Source: Astropecten irregularis
Taxonomy: Eukaryota; Echinodermata; Asteroidea; Paxillosida; Astropectinidae
Assembly: GCA_963971285.1 (NCBI GenBank)
Contig: OZ020248.1
Coordinates: 2,790,001-2,854,000 of the forward strand
DNA: 64,000 nt
Direction: 5' to 3'
Shown in pieces: positions 36,471-49,460 of the stretch (the first letter of the stretch is position 1; each line of letters opens with the position of its first letter). The notes under the pieces were generated by a model. That model was not told the DNA's origin, ran no database searches, and saw only the letters and a program-made list of their open reading frames with translations. Both the position numbers and the translations under genes were made by a program.

Positions 36471-37485
36471 AGAGTAGGGAAAGCTAAAAATGTATTTCCA
36501 AACACTGTTAAGGGCCAATCACGTTTATTCCAATTCCAGGCTATTCCAACACCAGCAGGGTTGTAATGTTTCTGGGTTAATAAGGAAAGTTAAACTTTCT
36601 CTTATGTTTCCTCCTCAATATATTTTAAATAAGAGAGTTGTGAGAGCTATGGAAATGAAGGATTGAAGAAATATGGCACTGGACCTCCTGCCTGGACTCT
36701 GGGCTTCCATTTATGAGCAGTGTGATGCAATTGGGTGAGAAAAGTGGGTCTATTTCAGCCGCTTTTCCCTCTTCAAATTTGCAGAGGGATGTTTTTTTAA
36801 TGGCTTCTTTGACTGGAGTGATCCATATACCTTGTTTTAAGGGGTGGTCAGCTGTGAATGAGTATATCTCAAAAATTCAAAGGTCAACCCACCATAAAAT
36901 GAAAAGAAAATGAAAGGTGACATATGTTTCATCATCATTTTCTTTTGTGCAACTTGAACAGCTGCGCGCAGGACACCAAATCACCAAGCTACCCCCCCCC
37001 CCAAAAAAAAAAAATCATGAAAAGAAATGGACACCCATGTCTATGGGAGTTTATTTACTTGAATGCAACCATAACGCGGGCGATCGGCGAGCCTCGGCAT
37101 CGCCGTCCATACGCCGACCAAGTCGTAGGCCCGAACTCGTACGCCGACCGACTCGTACGCCAACCAACTCGTACGACGACCAACTCGTACGCCACCAGCA
37201 CATTAAGATTGTACGTAGTTTGTATTAACAAAATAAACAAGCACTGAGTGTGCCGTGCTCGTCCACGTCGGTGGGGGGCAAACCTAATTTGAATATAATC
37301 TTGATATAATAATTTCTCACACTACAACGTGCACTGTGTTCATCAGTCTAATTAATTAGCTTCGCTCTGTTGAGCTGACAAATTCATGTCAAAAGCAGGG
37401 GAATTATATCCTATGGTTACCGAAAAAGTACAATACACACTGGCATAAGAACAGCTTAAAACGACGTCACATTCATAAGCCAATC
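36471..37485 (+). repeat. Satellite monomer 37
   Basis: 1,015 bp, tract C11/A12. Trimer-class A at 36582. Private A-to-T at 36855. Confidence 0.97.
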
Positions 37486-38499
37486 AGAGTAGGGAAAGCT
37501 AAAAATGTATTTCCAAACACTGTTAAGGGCCAATCACGTTTATTCCAATTCCAGGCTATTCCAACACCAGCAGGGTTGTAATTTTTCTGGGTTAATCAGG
37601 AAAGTTAAACTTTCTCTTATGTTTCCTCCTCAATATATTTTAAATAAGAGAGTTGTGAGAGCTATGGAAATGAAGGATTGAAGAAATATGGCACTGGACC
37701 TCCTGCCTGGACTCTGGGCTTCCATTTATGAGCAGTGTGATGCAATTGGGTGAGAAAAGTGGGTCTATTTCAGCCGCTTTTCCCTCTTCAAATTTGCAGA
37801 GGGATGTTTTTTTAATGGCTTCTTTGACTGGAGTGATCCATATACCTTGTTTTAAGGGGTGGTCAGCTGAGAATGAGTATATCTCAAAAATTCAAAGGTC
37901 AACCCACCATAAAATGAAAAGAAAATGAAAGGTGACATATGTTTCATCATCATTTTCTTTTGTGCAACTTGAACAGCTGCGCGCAGGACACCAAATCACC
38001 AAGCTACCCACCCCCCCCCAAAAAAAAATCATGAAAAGAAATGGACACCCATGTCTATGGGAGTTTATTTACTTGAATGCAACCATAACGCGGGCGATCG
38101 GCGAGCCTCGGCATCGCCGTCCATACGCCGACCAAGTCGTAGGCCCGAACTCGTACGCCGACCGACTCGTACGCCAACCAACTCGTACGACGACCAACTC
38201 GTACGCCACCAGCACATTAAGATTGTACGTAGTTTGTATTAACAAAATAAACAAGCACTGAGTGTGCCGTGCTCGTCCACGTCGGTGGGGGGCAAACCTA
38301 ATTTGAATATAATCTTGATATAATAATTTCTCACACTACAACGTGCACTGTGTTCATCAGTCTAATTAATTAGCTTCGCTCTGTTGAGCTGACAAATTCA
38401 TGTCAAAAGCAGGGGAATTATATCCTATGGTTACCGAAAAAGTACAATACACACTGGCATAAGAACAGCTTAAAACGACGTCACATTCATAAGCCAATC
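37486..38499 (+). repeat. Satellite monomer 38
   Basis: 1,014 bp. The tract is C3-A-C9 then A9 (interruption at 38010). Private G-to-T at 37583. Confidence 0.97.
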
Positions 38500-39515
38500 A
38501 GAGTAGGGAAAGCTAAAAATGTATTTCCAAACACTGTTAAGGGCCAATCACGTTTATTCCAATTCCAGGCTATTCCAACACCAGCAGGGTTGTAATGTTT
38601 CTGGGTTAATCAGGAAAGTTAAACTTTCTCTTATGTTTCCTCCTCAATATATTTTAAATAAGAGAGTTGTGAGAGCTATGGAAATGAAGGATTGAAGAAA
38701 TATGGCACTGGACCTCCTGCCTGGACTCTGGGCTTCCATTTATGAGCAGTGTGATGCAATTGGGTGAGAAAAGTGGGTCTATTTCAGCCGCTTTTCCCTC
38801 TTCAAATTTGCAGAGGGATGTTTTTTTAATGGCTTCTTTGACTGGAGTGATCCATATGCCTTGTTTTAAGGGGTGGTCAGCTGAGAATGAGTATATCTCA
38901 AAAATTCAAAGGTCAACCCATCATAAAATGAAAAGAAAATGAAAGGTGACATATGTTTCATCATCATTTTCTTTTGTGCAACTTGAACAGCTGCGCGCAG
39001 GACACCAAATCACCAAGCTACCCCCCCCCCCCCAAAAAAAAAAATCATGAAAAGAAATGGACACCCATGTCTATGGGAGTTTATTTACTTGAATGCAACC
39101 ATAACGCGGGCGATCGGCGAGCCTCGGCATCGCCGTCCATACGCCGACCAAGTCGTAGGCCCGAACTCGTACGCCGACCGACTCGTACGCCAACCAACTC
39201 GTACGACGACCAACTCGTACGCCACCAGTACATTAAGATTGTACGTAGTTTGTATTAACAAAATAAACAAGCACTGAGTGTGCCGTGCTCGTCCACGTCG
39301 GTGGGGGGCAAACCTAATTTGAATATAATCTTGATATAATAATTTCTCACACTACAACGTGCACTGTGTTCATCAGTCTAATTAATTAGCTTCGCTCTGT
39401 TGAGCTGACAAATTCATGTCAAAAGCAGGGGAATTATATCCTATGGTTACCGAAAAAGTACAATACACACTGGCATAAGAACAGCTTAAAACGACGTCAC
39501 ATTCATAAGCCAATC
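38500..39515 (+). repeat. Satellite monomer 39
   Basis: 1,016 bp, tract C13/A11. Trimer-class G at 38858 and T at 39229. Private C-to-T at 38921. Confidence 0.97.
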
Positions 39516-40529
39516 AGAGTAGGGAAAGCTAAAAATGTATTTCCAAACACTGTTAAGGGCCAATCACGTTTATTCCAATTCCAGGCTATTCCAACACCAG
39601 CAGGGTTGTAATGTTTCTGGGTTAATAAGGAAAGTTAAACTTTCTCTTATGTTTCCTCCTCAATATATTTTAAATAAGAGAGTTGTGAGAGCTATGGAAA
39701 TGAAGGATTGAAGAAATATGGCACTGGACCTCCTGCCTGGACTCTGGGCTTCCATTTATGAGCAGTGTGATGCAATTGGGTGAGAAAAGTGGGTCTATTT
39801 CAGCCGCTTTTCCCTCTTCAAATTTGCAGAGGGATGTTTTTTTAATGGCTTCTTTGACTGGAGTGATCCATATACCTTGTTTTAAGGGGTGGTCAGCTGA
39901 GAATGAGTATATCTCAAAAATTCAAAGGTCAACCCACCATAAAATGAAAAGAAAATGAAAGGTGACATATGTTTCATCATCATTTTCTTTTGTGCAACTT
40001 GAACAGCTGCGCGCAGGACACCAAATCACCAAGCTACCCCCCCCCCCCCAAAAAAAAATCATGAAAAGAAATGGACACCCATGTCTATGGGAGTTTATTT
40101 ACTTGAATGCAACCATAACGCGGGCGATCGGCGAGCCTCGGCATCGCCGTCCATACGCCGACCAAGTCGTAGGCCCGAACTCGTACGCCGACCGACTCGT
40201 ACGCCAACCAACTCGTACGACGACCAACTCGTACGCCACCAGCACATTAAGATTGTACGTAGTTTGTATTAACAAAATAAACAAGCACTGAGTGTGCCGT
40301 GCTCGTCCACGTCGGTGGGGGGCAAACCTAATTTGAATATAATCTTGATATAATAATTTCTCACACTACAACGTGCACTGTGTTCATCAGTCTAATTAAT
40401 TAGCTTCGCTCTGTTGAGCTGACAAATTCATGTCAAAAGCAGGGGAATTATATCCTATGGTTACCGAAAAAGTACAATACACACTGGCATAAGAACAGCT
40501 TAAAACGACGTCACATTCATAAGCCAATC
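39516..40529 (+). repeat. Satellite monomer 40
   Basis: 1,014 bp, tract C13/A9. Trimer-class A at 39627. Confidence 0.97.
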
Positions 40530-41543
40530 AGAGTAGGGAAAGCTAAAAATGTATTTCCAAACACTGTTAAGGGCCAATCACGTTTATTCCAATTCCAGGC
40601 TATTCCAACACCAGCAGGGTTGTAATGTTTCTGGGTTAATCAGGAAAGTTAAACTTTCTCTTATGTTTCCTCCTCAATATATTTTAAATAAGAGAGTTGT
40701 GAGAGCTATGGAAATGAAGGATTGAAGAAATATGGCACTGGACCTCCTGCCTGGACTCTGGGCTTCCATTTATGAGCAGTGTGATGCAATTGGGTGAGAA
40801 AAGTGGGTCTATTTCAGCCGCTTTTCCCTCTTCAAATTTGCAGAGGGATGTTTTTTTAATGGCTTCTTTGACTGGAGTGATCCATATGCCTTGTTTTAAG
40901 GGGTGGTCAGCTGAGAATGAGTATATCTCAAAAATTCAAAGGTCAACCCACCATAAAATGAAAAGAAAATGAAAGGTGACATATGTTTCATCATCATTTT
41001 CTTTTGTGCAACTTGAACAGCTGCGCGCAGGACACCAAATCACCAAGCTACCCCCCCCCCCCCAAAAAAAAATCATGAAAAGAAATGGACACCCATGTCT
41101 ATGGGAGTTTATTTACTTGAATGCAACCATAACGCGGGCGATCGGCGAGCCTCGGCATCGCCGTCCATACGCCGACCAAGTCGTAGGCCCGAACTCGTAC
41201 GCCGACCGACTCGTACGCCAACCAACTCGTACGACGACCAACTCGTACGCCACCAGTACATTAAGATTGTACGTAGTTTGTATTAACAAAATAAACAAGC
41301 ACTGAGTGTGCCGTGCTCGTCCACGTCGGTGGGGGGCAAACCTAATTTGAATATAATCTTGATATAATAATTTCTCACACTACAACGTGCACTGTGTTCA
41401 TCAGTCTAATAAATTAGCTTCGCTCTGTTGAGCTGACAAATTCATGTCAAAAGCAGGGGAATTATATCCTATGGTTACCGAAAAAGTACAATACACACTG
41501 GCATAAGAACAGCTTAAAACGACGTCACATTCATAAGCCAATC
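40530..41543 (+). repeat. Satellite monomer 41
   Basis: 1,014 bp, tract C13/A9. Carries G at 40888 and T at 41257 of the 33/36/39/42 class although it is one unit out of the three-unit phase. Private T-to-A at 41411 breaks the 12-bp palindrome. Confidence 0.97.
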
Positions 41544-42558
41544 AGAGTAGGGAAAGCTAAAAATGTATTTCCAAACACTGTTAAGGGCCAATCACGTTTA
41601 TTCCAATTCCAGGCTATTCCAACACCAGCAGGGTTGTAATGTTTCTGGGTTAATCAGGAAAGTTAAACTTTCTCTTATGTTTCCTCCTCAATATATTTTA
41701 AATAAGAGAGTTGTGAGAGCTATGGAAATGAAGGATTGAAGAAATATGGCACTGGACCTCCTGCCTGGACTCTGGGCTTCCATTTATGAGCAGTGTGATG
41801 CAATTGGGTGAGAAAAGTGGGTCTATTTCAGCCGCTTTTCCCTCTTCAAATTTGCAGAGGGATGTTTTTTTAATGGCTTCTTTGACTGGAGTGATCCATA
41901 TGCCTTGTTTTAAGGGGTGGTCAGCTGAGAATGAGTATATCTCAAAAATTCAAAGGTCAACCCACCATAAAATGAAAAGAAAATGAAAGGTGACATATGT
42001 TTCATCATCATTTTCTTTTGTGCAACTTGAACAGCTGCGCGCAGGACACCAAATCACCAAGCTACCCCCCCCCCCCCCAAAAAAAAATCATGAAAAGAAA
42101 TGGACACCCATGTCTATGGGAGTTTATTTACTTGAATGCAACCATAACGCGGGCGATCGGCGAGCCTCGGCATCGCCGTCCATACGCCGACCAAGTCGTA
42201 GGCCCGAACTCGTACGCCGACCGACTCGTACGCCAACCAACTCGTACGACGACCAACTCGTACGCCACCAGTACATTAAGATTGTACGTAGTTTGTATTA
42301 ACAAAATAAACAAGCACTGAGTGTGCCGTGCTCGTCCACGTCGGTGGGGGGCAAACCTAATTTGAATATAATCTTGATATAATAATTTCTCACACTACAA
42401 CGTGCACTGTGTTCATCAGTCTAATTAATTAGCTTCGCTCTGTTGAGCTGACAAATTCATGTCAAAAGCAGGGGAATTATATCCTATGGTTACCGAAAAA
42501 GTACAATACACACTGGCATAAGAACAGCTTAAAACGACGTCACATTCATAAGCCAATC
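41544..42558 (+). repeat. Satellite monomer 42
   Basis: 1,015 bp, tract C14/A9. Trimer-class G at 41902 and T at 42272. Confidence 0.97.
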
Positions 42559-43571
42559 AGAGTAGGGAAAGCTAAAATTGTATTTCCAAACACTGTTAAG
42601 GGCCAATCACGTTTATTCCAATTCCAGGCTATTCCAACACCAGCAGGGTTGTAATGTTTCTGGGTTAATAAGGAAAGTTAAACTTTCTCTTATGTTTCCT
42701 CCTCAATATATTTTAAATAAGAGAGTTGTGAGAGCTATGGAAATGAAGGATTGAAGAAATATGGCACTGGACCTCCTGCCTGGACTCTGGGCTTCCATTT
42801 ATGAGCAGTGTGATGCAATTGGGTGAGAAAAGTGGGTCTATTTCAGCCGCTTTTCCCTCTTCAAATTTGCAGAGGGATGTTTTTTTAATGGCTTCTTTGA
42901 CTAGAGTGATCCATATACCTTGTTTTAAGGGGTGGTCAGCTGAGAATGAGTATATCTCAAAAATTCAAAGGTCAACCCACCATAAAATGAAAAGAAAATG
43001 AAAGGTGACATATGTTTCATCATCATTTTCTTTTGTGCAACTTGAACAGCTGCGCGCAGGACACCAAATCACCAAGCTACCCCCCCCCCCAAAAAAAAAA
43101 TCATGAAAAGAAATGGACACCCATGTCTATGGGAGTTTATTAACTTGAATGCAACCATAACGCGGGCGATCGGCGAGCCTCGGCATCGCCGTCCATACGC
43201 CGACCAAGTCGTAGGCCCGAACTCGTACGCCGACCGACTCGTACGCCAACCAACTCGTACGACGACCAACTCGTACGCCACCAGCACATTAAGATTGTAC
43301 GTAGTTTGTATTAACAAAATAAACAAGCACTGAGTGTGCCGTGCTCGTCCACGTCGGTGGGGGGCAAACCTAATTTGAATATAATCTTGATATAATAATT
43401 TCTCACACTACAACGTGCACTGTGTTCATCAGTCTAATTAATTAGCTTCGCTCTGTTGAGCTGACAAATTCATGTCAAAAGCAGGGGAATTATATCCTAT
43501 GGTTACCGAAAAAGTACAATACACACTGGCATAAGAACAGCTTAAAACGACGTCACATTCATAAGCCAATC
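42559..43571 (+). repeat. Satellite monomer 43
   Basis: 1,013 bp, tract C11/A10. Trimer-class A at 42670. Private A-to-T at 42579, G-to-A at 42903 and T-to-A at 43142. Confidence 0.97.
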
Positions 43572-44431
43572 AGAGTAGGGAAAGCTAAAAATGTATTTCC
43601 AAACACTGTTAAGGGCCAATCACGTTTATTCCAATTCCAGGCTATTCCAACACCAGCAGGGTTGTAATGTTTCTGGGTTAATCAGGAAAGTTAAACTTTC
43701 TCTTATGTTTCCTCCTCAATATATTTTAAATAAGAGAGTTGTGAGAGCTATGGAAATGAAGGATTGAAGAAATATGGCACTGGACCTCCTGCCTGGACTC
43801 TGGGCTTCCATTTATGAGCAGTGTGATGCAATTGGGTGAGAAAAGTGGGTCTATTTCAGCCGCTTTTCCCTCTTCAAATTTGCAGAGGGATGTTTTTTTA
43901 ATGGCTTCTTTGACTGGAGTGATCCATATACCTTGTTTTAAGGGGTGGTCAGCTGAGAATGAGTATATCTCAAAAATTCAAAGGTCAACCCACCATAAAA
44001 TGAAAAGAAAATGAAAGGTGACATATGTTTCATCATCATTTTCTTTTGTGCAACTTGAACAGCTGCGCGCAGGACACCAAATCACCAAGCTACCCCCCCC
44101 CCAAAAAAAAAAAAAAACATGAAAAGAAATGGACACCCATGTCTATGGGAGTTTATTTACTTGAATGCAACCATAACGCGGGCGATCGGCGAGCCTCGGC
44201 ATCGCCGTCCATACGCCGACCAAGTCGTAGGCCCGAACTCGTACGCCGACCGACTCGTACGCCAACCAACTCGTACGACGACCAACTCGTACGCCACCAG
44301 CACATTAAGATTGTACGTAGTTTGTATTAACAAAATAAACAAGCACTGAGTGTGCCGTGCTCGTCCACGTCGGTGGGGGGCAAACCTAATTTGAATATAA
44401 TCTTGATATAATAATTTCTCACACTACAACG
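43572..44431 (+). repeat. Satellite monomer 44, 3'-truncated at deletion junction
   Basis: 860 bp. It ends at 'acaacg' (44431) where standard copies continue 'tgcactg'. The tract is C10 then 15 As, because the usual T before 'catg' is also A. The lost tail includes the 12-bp palindrome, GACGTCA and the first CCAAT box. Confidence 0.97.
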
Positions 44432-44432
44432 G
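44431..44432. other. 197-bp deletion junction between units 44 and 45
   Basis: 'actacaacg' is joined directly to 'gggccaatc'. In unit 1/2 terms, bases 858-1054 are missing. The flanking bases (T after the left side, A before the right side) show no shared microhomology at the join, so it looks like simple end joining rather than repeat-mediated loss. Confidence 0.95.
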
Positions 44433-45401
44433 GGCCAATCACGTTTATTCCAATTCCAGGCTATTCCAACACCAGCAGGGTTGTAATGTTTCTGGGTTAA
44501 TCAGGAAAGTTAAACTTTCTCTTATGTTTCCTCCTCAATATATTTTAAATAAGAGAGTTGTGAGAGCTATGGAAATGAAGGATTGAAGAAATATGGCACT
44601 GGACCTCCTGCCTGGACTCTGGGCTTCCATTTATGAGCAGTGTGATGCAATTGGGTGAGAAAAGTGGGTCTATTTCAGCCGCTTTTCCCTCTTCAAATTT
44701 GCAGAGGGATGTTTTTTTAATGGCTTCTTCGACTGGAGTGATCCATATACCTTGTTTTAAGGGGTGGTCAGCTGAGAATGAGTATATCTCAAAAATTCAA
44801 AGGTCAACCCACCATAAAATGAAAAGAAAATGAAAGGTGACATATGTTTCATCATCATTTTCTTTTGTGCAACTTGAACAGCTGCGCGCAGGACACCAAA
44901 TCACCAAGCTACCCCCCCCCCCAAAAAAAATCATGAAAAGAAATGGACACCCATGTCTATGGGAGTTTATTTACTTGAATGCAACCATAACGCGGGCGAT
45001 CGGCGAGCCACGGCATCGCCGTCCATACGCCGACCAAGTCGTAGGCCCGAACTCGTACGCCGACCGACTCGTACGCCAACCAACTCGTACGACGACCAAC
45101 TCGTACGCCACCAGCACATTAAGATTGTACGTAGTTTGTATTAACAAAATAAACAAGCACTGAGTGTGCCGTGCTCGTCCACGTCGGTGGGGGGCAAACC
45201 TAATTTGAATATAATCTTGATATAATAATTTCTCACACTACAACGTGCACTGTGTTCATCAGTCTAATTAATTAGCTTCGCTCTGTTGAGCTGACAAATT
45301 CATGTCAAAAGCAGGGGAATTATATCCTATGGTTACCGAAAAAGTACAATACACACTGGCATAAGAACAGCTTAAAACGACGTCACATTCATAAGCCAAT
45401 C
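44432..45401 (+). repeat. Satellite monomer 45, 5'-truncated at deletion junction
   Basis: 970 bp. It begins at 'gggccaatc', missing the first 41 bases of the monomer, but keeps the second CCAAT box. Tract C11/A8. T-to-C at 44730 is shared with unit 57. Private T-to-A at 45010. Confidence 0.97.
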
Positions 45402-46412
45402 AGAGTAGGGAAAGCTAAAAATGTATTTCCAAACACTGTTAAGGGCCAATCACGTTTATTCCAATTCCAGGCTATTCCAACACCAGCAGGGTTGTAATGT
45501 TTCTGGGTTAATCAGGAAAGTTAAACTTTCTCTTATGTTTCCTCCTCAATATATTTTAAATAAGAGAGTTGTGAGAGCTATGGAAATGAAGGATTGAAGA
45601 AATATGGCACTGGACCTCCTGCCTGGACTCTGGGCTTCCATTTATGAGCAGTGTGATGCAATTGGGTGAGAAAAGTGGGTCTATTTCAGCCGCTTTTCCC
45701 TCTTCAAATTTGCAGAGGGATGTTTTTTTAATGGCTTCTTTGACTGGAGTGATCCATATACCTTGTTTTAAGGGGTGGTCAGCTGAGAATGAGTATATCT
45801 CAAAAATTCAAAGGTCAACCCACCATAAAATGAAAAGAAAATGAAAGGTGACATATGTTTCATCATCATTTTCTTTTGTGCAACTTGAACAGCTGCGCGC
45901 AGGACACCAAATCACCAAGCTACCCCCCCCCCCAAAAAAAATCATGAAAAGAAATGGACACCCATGTCTATGGGAGTTTATTTACTTGAATGCAACCATA
46001 ACGCGGGCGATCGGCGAGCCTCGGCATCGCCGTCCATACGCCGACCAAGTCGTAGGCCCGAACTCGTACGCCGACCGACTCGTACGCCAACCAACTCGTA
46101 CGACGACCAACTCGTACGCCACCAGCACATTAAGATTGTACGTAGTTTGTATTAACAAAATAAACAAGCACTGAGTGTGCCGTGCTCGTCCACGTCGGTG
46201 GGGGGCAAACCTAATTTGAATATAATCTTGATATAATAATTTCTCACACTACAACGTGCACTGTGTTCATCAGTCTAATTAATTAGCTTCGCTCTGTTGA
46301 GCTGACAAATTCATGTCAAAAGCAGGGGAATTATATCCTATGGTTACCGAAAAAGTACAATACACACTGGCATAAGAACAGCTTAAAACGACGTCACATT
46401 CATAAGCCAATC
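45402..46412 (+). repeat. Satellite monomer 46
   Basis: 1,011 bp, tract C11/A8, the same tract as unit 45. No private change noticed. Confidence 0.97.
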
Positions 46413-47427
46413 AGAGTAGGGAAAGCTAAAAATGTATTTCCAAACACTGTTAAGGGCCAATCACGTTTATTCCAATTCCAGGCTATTCCAACACCAGCAG
46501 GGTTGTAATGTTTCTGGGTTAATCAGGAAAGTTAAACTTTCTCTTATGTTTCCTCCTCAATATATTTTAAATAAGAGAGTTGTGAGAGCTATGGAAATGA
46601 AGGATTGAAGAAATATGGCACTGGACCTCCTGCCTGGACTCTGGGCTTCCATTTATGAGCAGTGTGATGCAATTGGGTGAGAAAAGTGGGTCTATTTCAG
46701 CCGCTTTTCCCTCTTCAAATTTGCAGAGGGATGTTTTTTTAATGGCTTCTTTGACTGGAGTGATCCATATACCTTGTTTTAAGGGGTGGTCAGCTGAGAA
46801 TGAGTATATCTCAAAAATTCAAAGGTCAACCCACCATAAAATGAAAAGAAAATGAAAGGTGACATATGTTTCATCATCATTTTCTTTTGTGCAACTTGAA
46901 CAGCTGCGCGCAGGACACCAAATCACCAAGCTACCCCCCCCCCCCAAAAAAAAAAATCATGAAAAGAAATGGACACCCATGTCTATGGGAGTTTATTTAC
47001 TTGAATGCAACCATAACGCGGGCGATCGGCGAGCCTCGGCATCGCCGTCCATACGCCGACCAAGTCGTAGGCCCGAACTCGTACGCCGACCGACTCGTAC
47101 GCCAACCAACTCGTACGACGACCAACTCGTACGCCACCAGCACATTAAGATTGTACGTAGTTTGTATTAACAAAATAAACAAGCACTGAGTGTGCCGTGC
47201 TCGTCCACGTCGGTGGGGGGCAAACCTAATTTGAATATAATCTTGATATAATAATTTCTCACACTACAACGTGCACTGTGTTCATCAGTCTAATTAATTA
47301 GCTTCGCTCTGTTGAGCTGACAAATTCATGTCAAAAGCAGGGGAATTATATCCTATGGTTACCGAAAAAGTACAATACACACTGGCATAAGAACAGCTTA
47401 AAACGACGTCACATTCATAAGCCAATC
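46413..47427 (+). repeat. Satellite monomer 47
   Basis: 1,015 bp, tract C12/A11. No private change noticed. Confidence 0.97.
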
Positions 47428-48444
47428 AGAGTAGGGAAAGCTAAAAATGTATTATCAAACACTGTTGAGGGCCAATCACGTTTATTACAATTCCAGGCTA
47501 TTCCAACACCAGCAGGGTTGTAATGTTTCTGGGTTAATCAGGAAAGTTAAACTTTCTCTTATGTTTCCTCCTCAATATATTTTAAATAAGAGAGTTGTGA
47601 GAGCTATGGAAATGAAGGATTGAAGAAATATGGCACTGGACCTCCTGCCTGGACTCTGGGCTTCCATTTATGAGCAGTGTGATGCAATTGGGTGAGAAAA
47701 GTGGGTCTATTTCAGCCGCTTTTCCCTCTTCAAATTTGCAGAGGGATGTTTTTTTAATGGCTTCTTTGACTGGAGTGATCCATATGCCTTGTTTTAAGGG
47801 GTGGTCAGCTGAGAATGAGTATATCTCAAAAATTCAAAGGTCAACCCACCATAAAATGAAAAGAAAATGAAAGGTGACATATGTTTCATCATCATTTTCT
47901 TTTGTGCAACTTGAACAGCTGCGCGCAGGACACCAAATCACCAAGCTACCCCCCCCCCCCCCCCAAAAAAAAATCATGAAAAGAAATGGACACCCATGTC
48001 TATGGGAGTTTATTTACTTGAATGCAACCATAACGCGGGCGATCGGCGAGCCTCGGCATCGCCGTCCATACGCCGACCAAGTCGTAGGCCCGAACTCGTA
48101 CGCCGACCGACTCGTACGCCAACCAACTCGTACGACGACCAACTCGTACGCCACCAGCACATTAAGATTGTACGTAGTTTGTATTAACAAAATAAACAAG
48201 CACTGAGTGTGCCGTGCTCGTCCACGTCGGTGGGGGGCAAACCTAATTTGAATATAATCTTGATATAATAATTTCTCACACTACAACGTGCACTGTGTTC
48301 ATCAGTCTAATTAATTAGCTTCGCTCTGTTGAGCTGACAAATTCATGTCAAAAGCAGGGGAATTATATCCTATGGTTACCGAAAAAGTACAATACACACT
48401 GGCATAAGAACAGCTTAAAACGACGTCACATTCATAAGCCAATC
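47428..48444 (+). repeat. Satellite monomer 48
   Basis: 1,017 bp, tract C16/A9. Four changes within 34 bases: T-to-A 47454, C-to-T 47455, A-to-G 47467, C-to-A 47487. Also carries G at 47786 as in the 33/36/39/42 class, but not that class's second marker. Confidence 0.97.
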
Positions 48445-49460
48445 AGAGTAGGGAAAGCTAAAAATGTATTTCCAAACACTGTTAAGGGCCAATCACGTTT
48501 ATTCCAATTCCAGGCTATTCCAACACCAGCAGGGTTGTAATGTTTCTGGGTTAATCAGGAAAGTTAAACTTTCTCTTATGTTTCCTCCTCAATATATTTT
48601 AAATAAGAGAGTTGTGAGAGCTATGGAAATGAAGGATTGAAGAAATATGGCACTGGACCTCCTGCCTGGACTCTGGGCTTCCATTTATGAGCAGTGTGAT
48701 GCAATTGGGTGAGAAAAGTGGGTCTATTTCAGCCGCTTTTCCCTCTTCAAATTTGCAGAGGGATGTTTTTTTAATGGCTTCTTTGACTGGAGTGATCCAT
48801 ATACCTTGTTTTAAGGGGTGGTCAGCTGAGAATGAGTATATCTCAAAAATTCAAAGGTCAACCCACCATAAAATGAAAAGAAAATGAAAGGTGACATATG
48901 TTTCATCATCATTTTCTTTTGTGCAACTTGAACAGCTGCGCGCAGGACACCAAATCACCAAGCTACCCCCCCCCCCCCAAAAAAAAAAATCATGAAAAGA
49001 AATGGACACCCATGTCTATGGGAGTTTATTTACTTGAATGCAACCATAACGCGGGCGATCGGCGAGCCTCGGCATCGCCGTCCATACGCCGACCAAGTCG
49101 TAGGCCCGAACTCGTACGCCGACCGACTCGTACGCCAACCAACTCGTACGACGACCAACTCGTACGCCACCAGCACATTAAGATTGTACGTAGTTTGTAT
49201 TAACAAAATAAACAAGCACTGAGTGTGCCGTGCTCGTCCACGTCGGTGGGGGGCAAACCTAATTTGAATATAATCTTGATATAATAATTTCTCACACTAC
49301 AACGTGCACTGTGTTCATCAGTCTAATTAATTAGCTTCGCTCTGTTGAGCTGACAAATTCATGTCAAAAGCAGGGGAATTATATCCTATGGTTACCGAAA
49401 AAGTACAATACACACTGGCATAAGAACAGCTTAAAACGACGTCACATTCATAAGCCAATC
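48445..49460 (+). repeat. Satellite monomer 49
   Basis: 1,016 bp, tract C13/A11. No private change noticed. Confidence 0.97.

Larger units (their letters stand above)
31287..42670 (+). repeat. Three-monomer higher-order repeat (about 3.045 kb)
   Basis: The C-to-A variant recurs at 33536, 36582, 39627 and 42670 (steps 3,046, 3,045, 3,043). G/T markers recur in units 33, 36, 39 and 42 (plus 41). A three-variant set recurs at exactly 3,042 bp between units 31 and 34. Confidence 0.9.
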
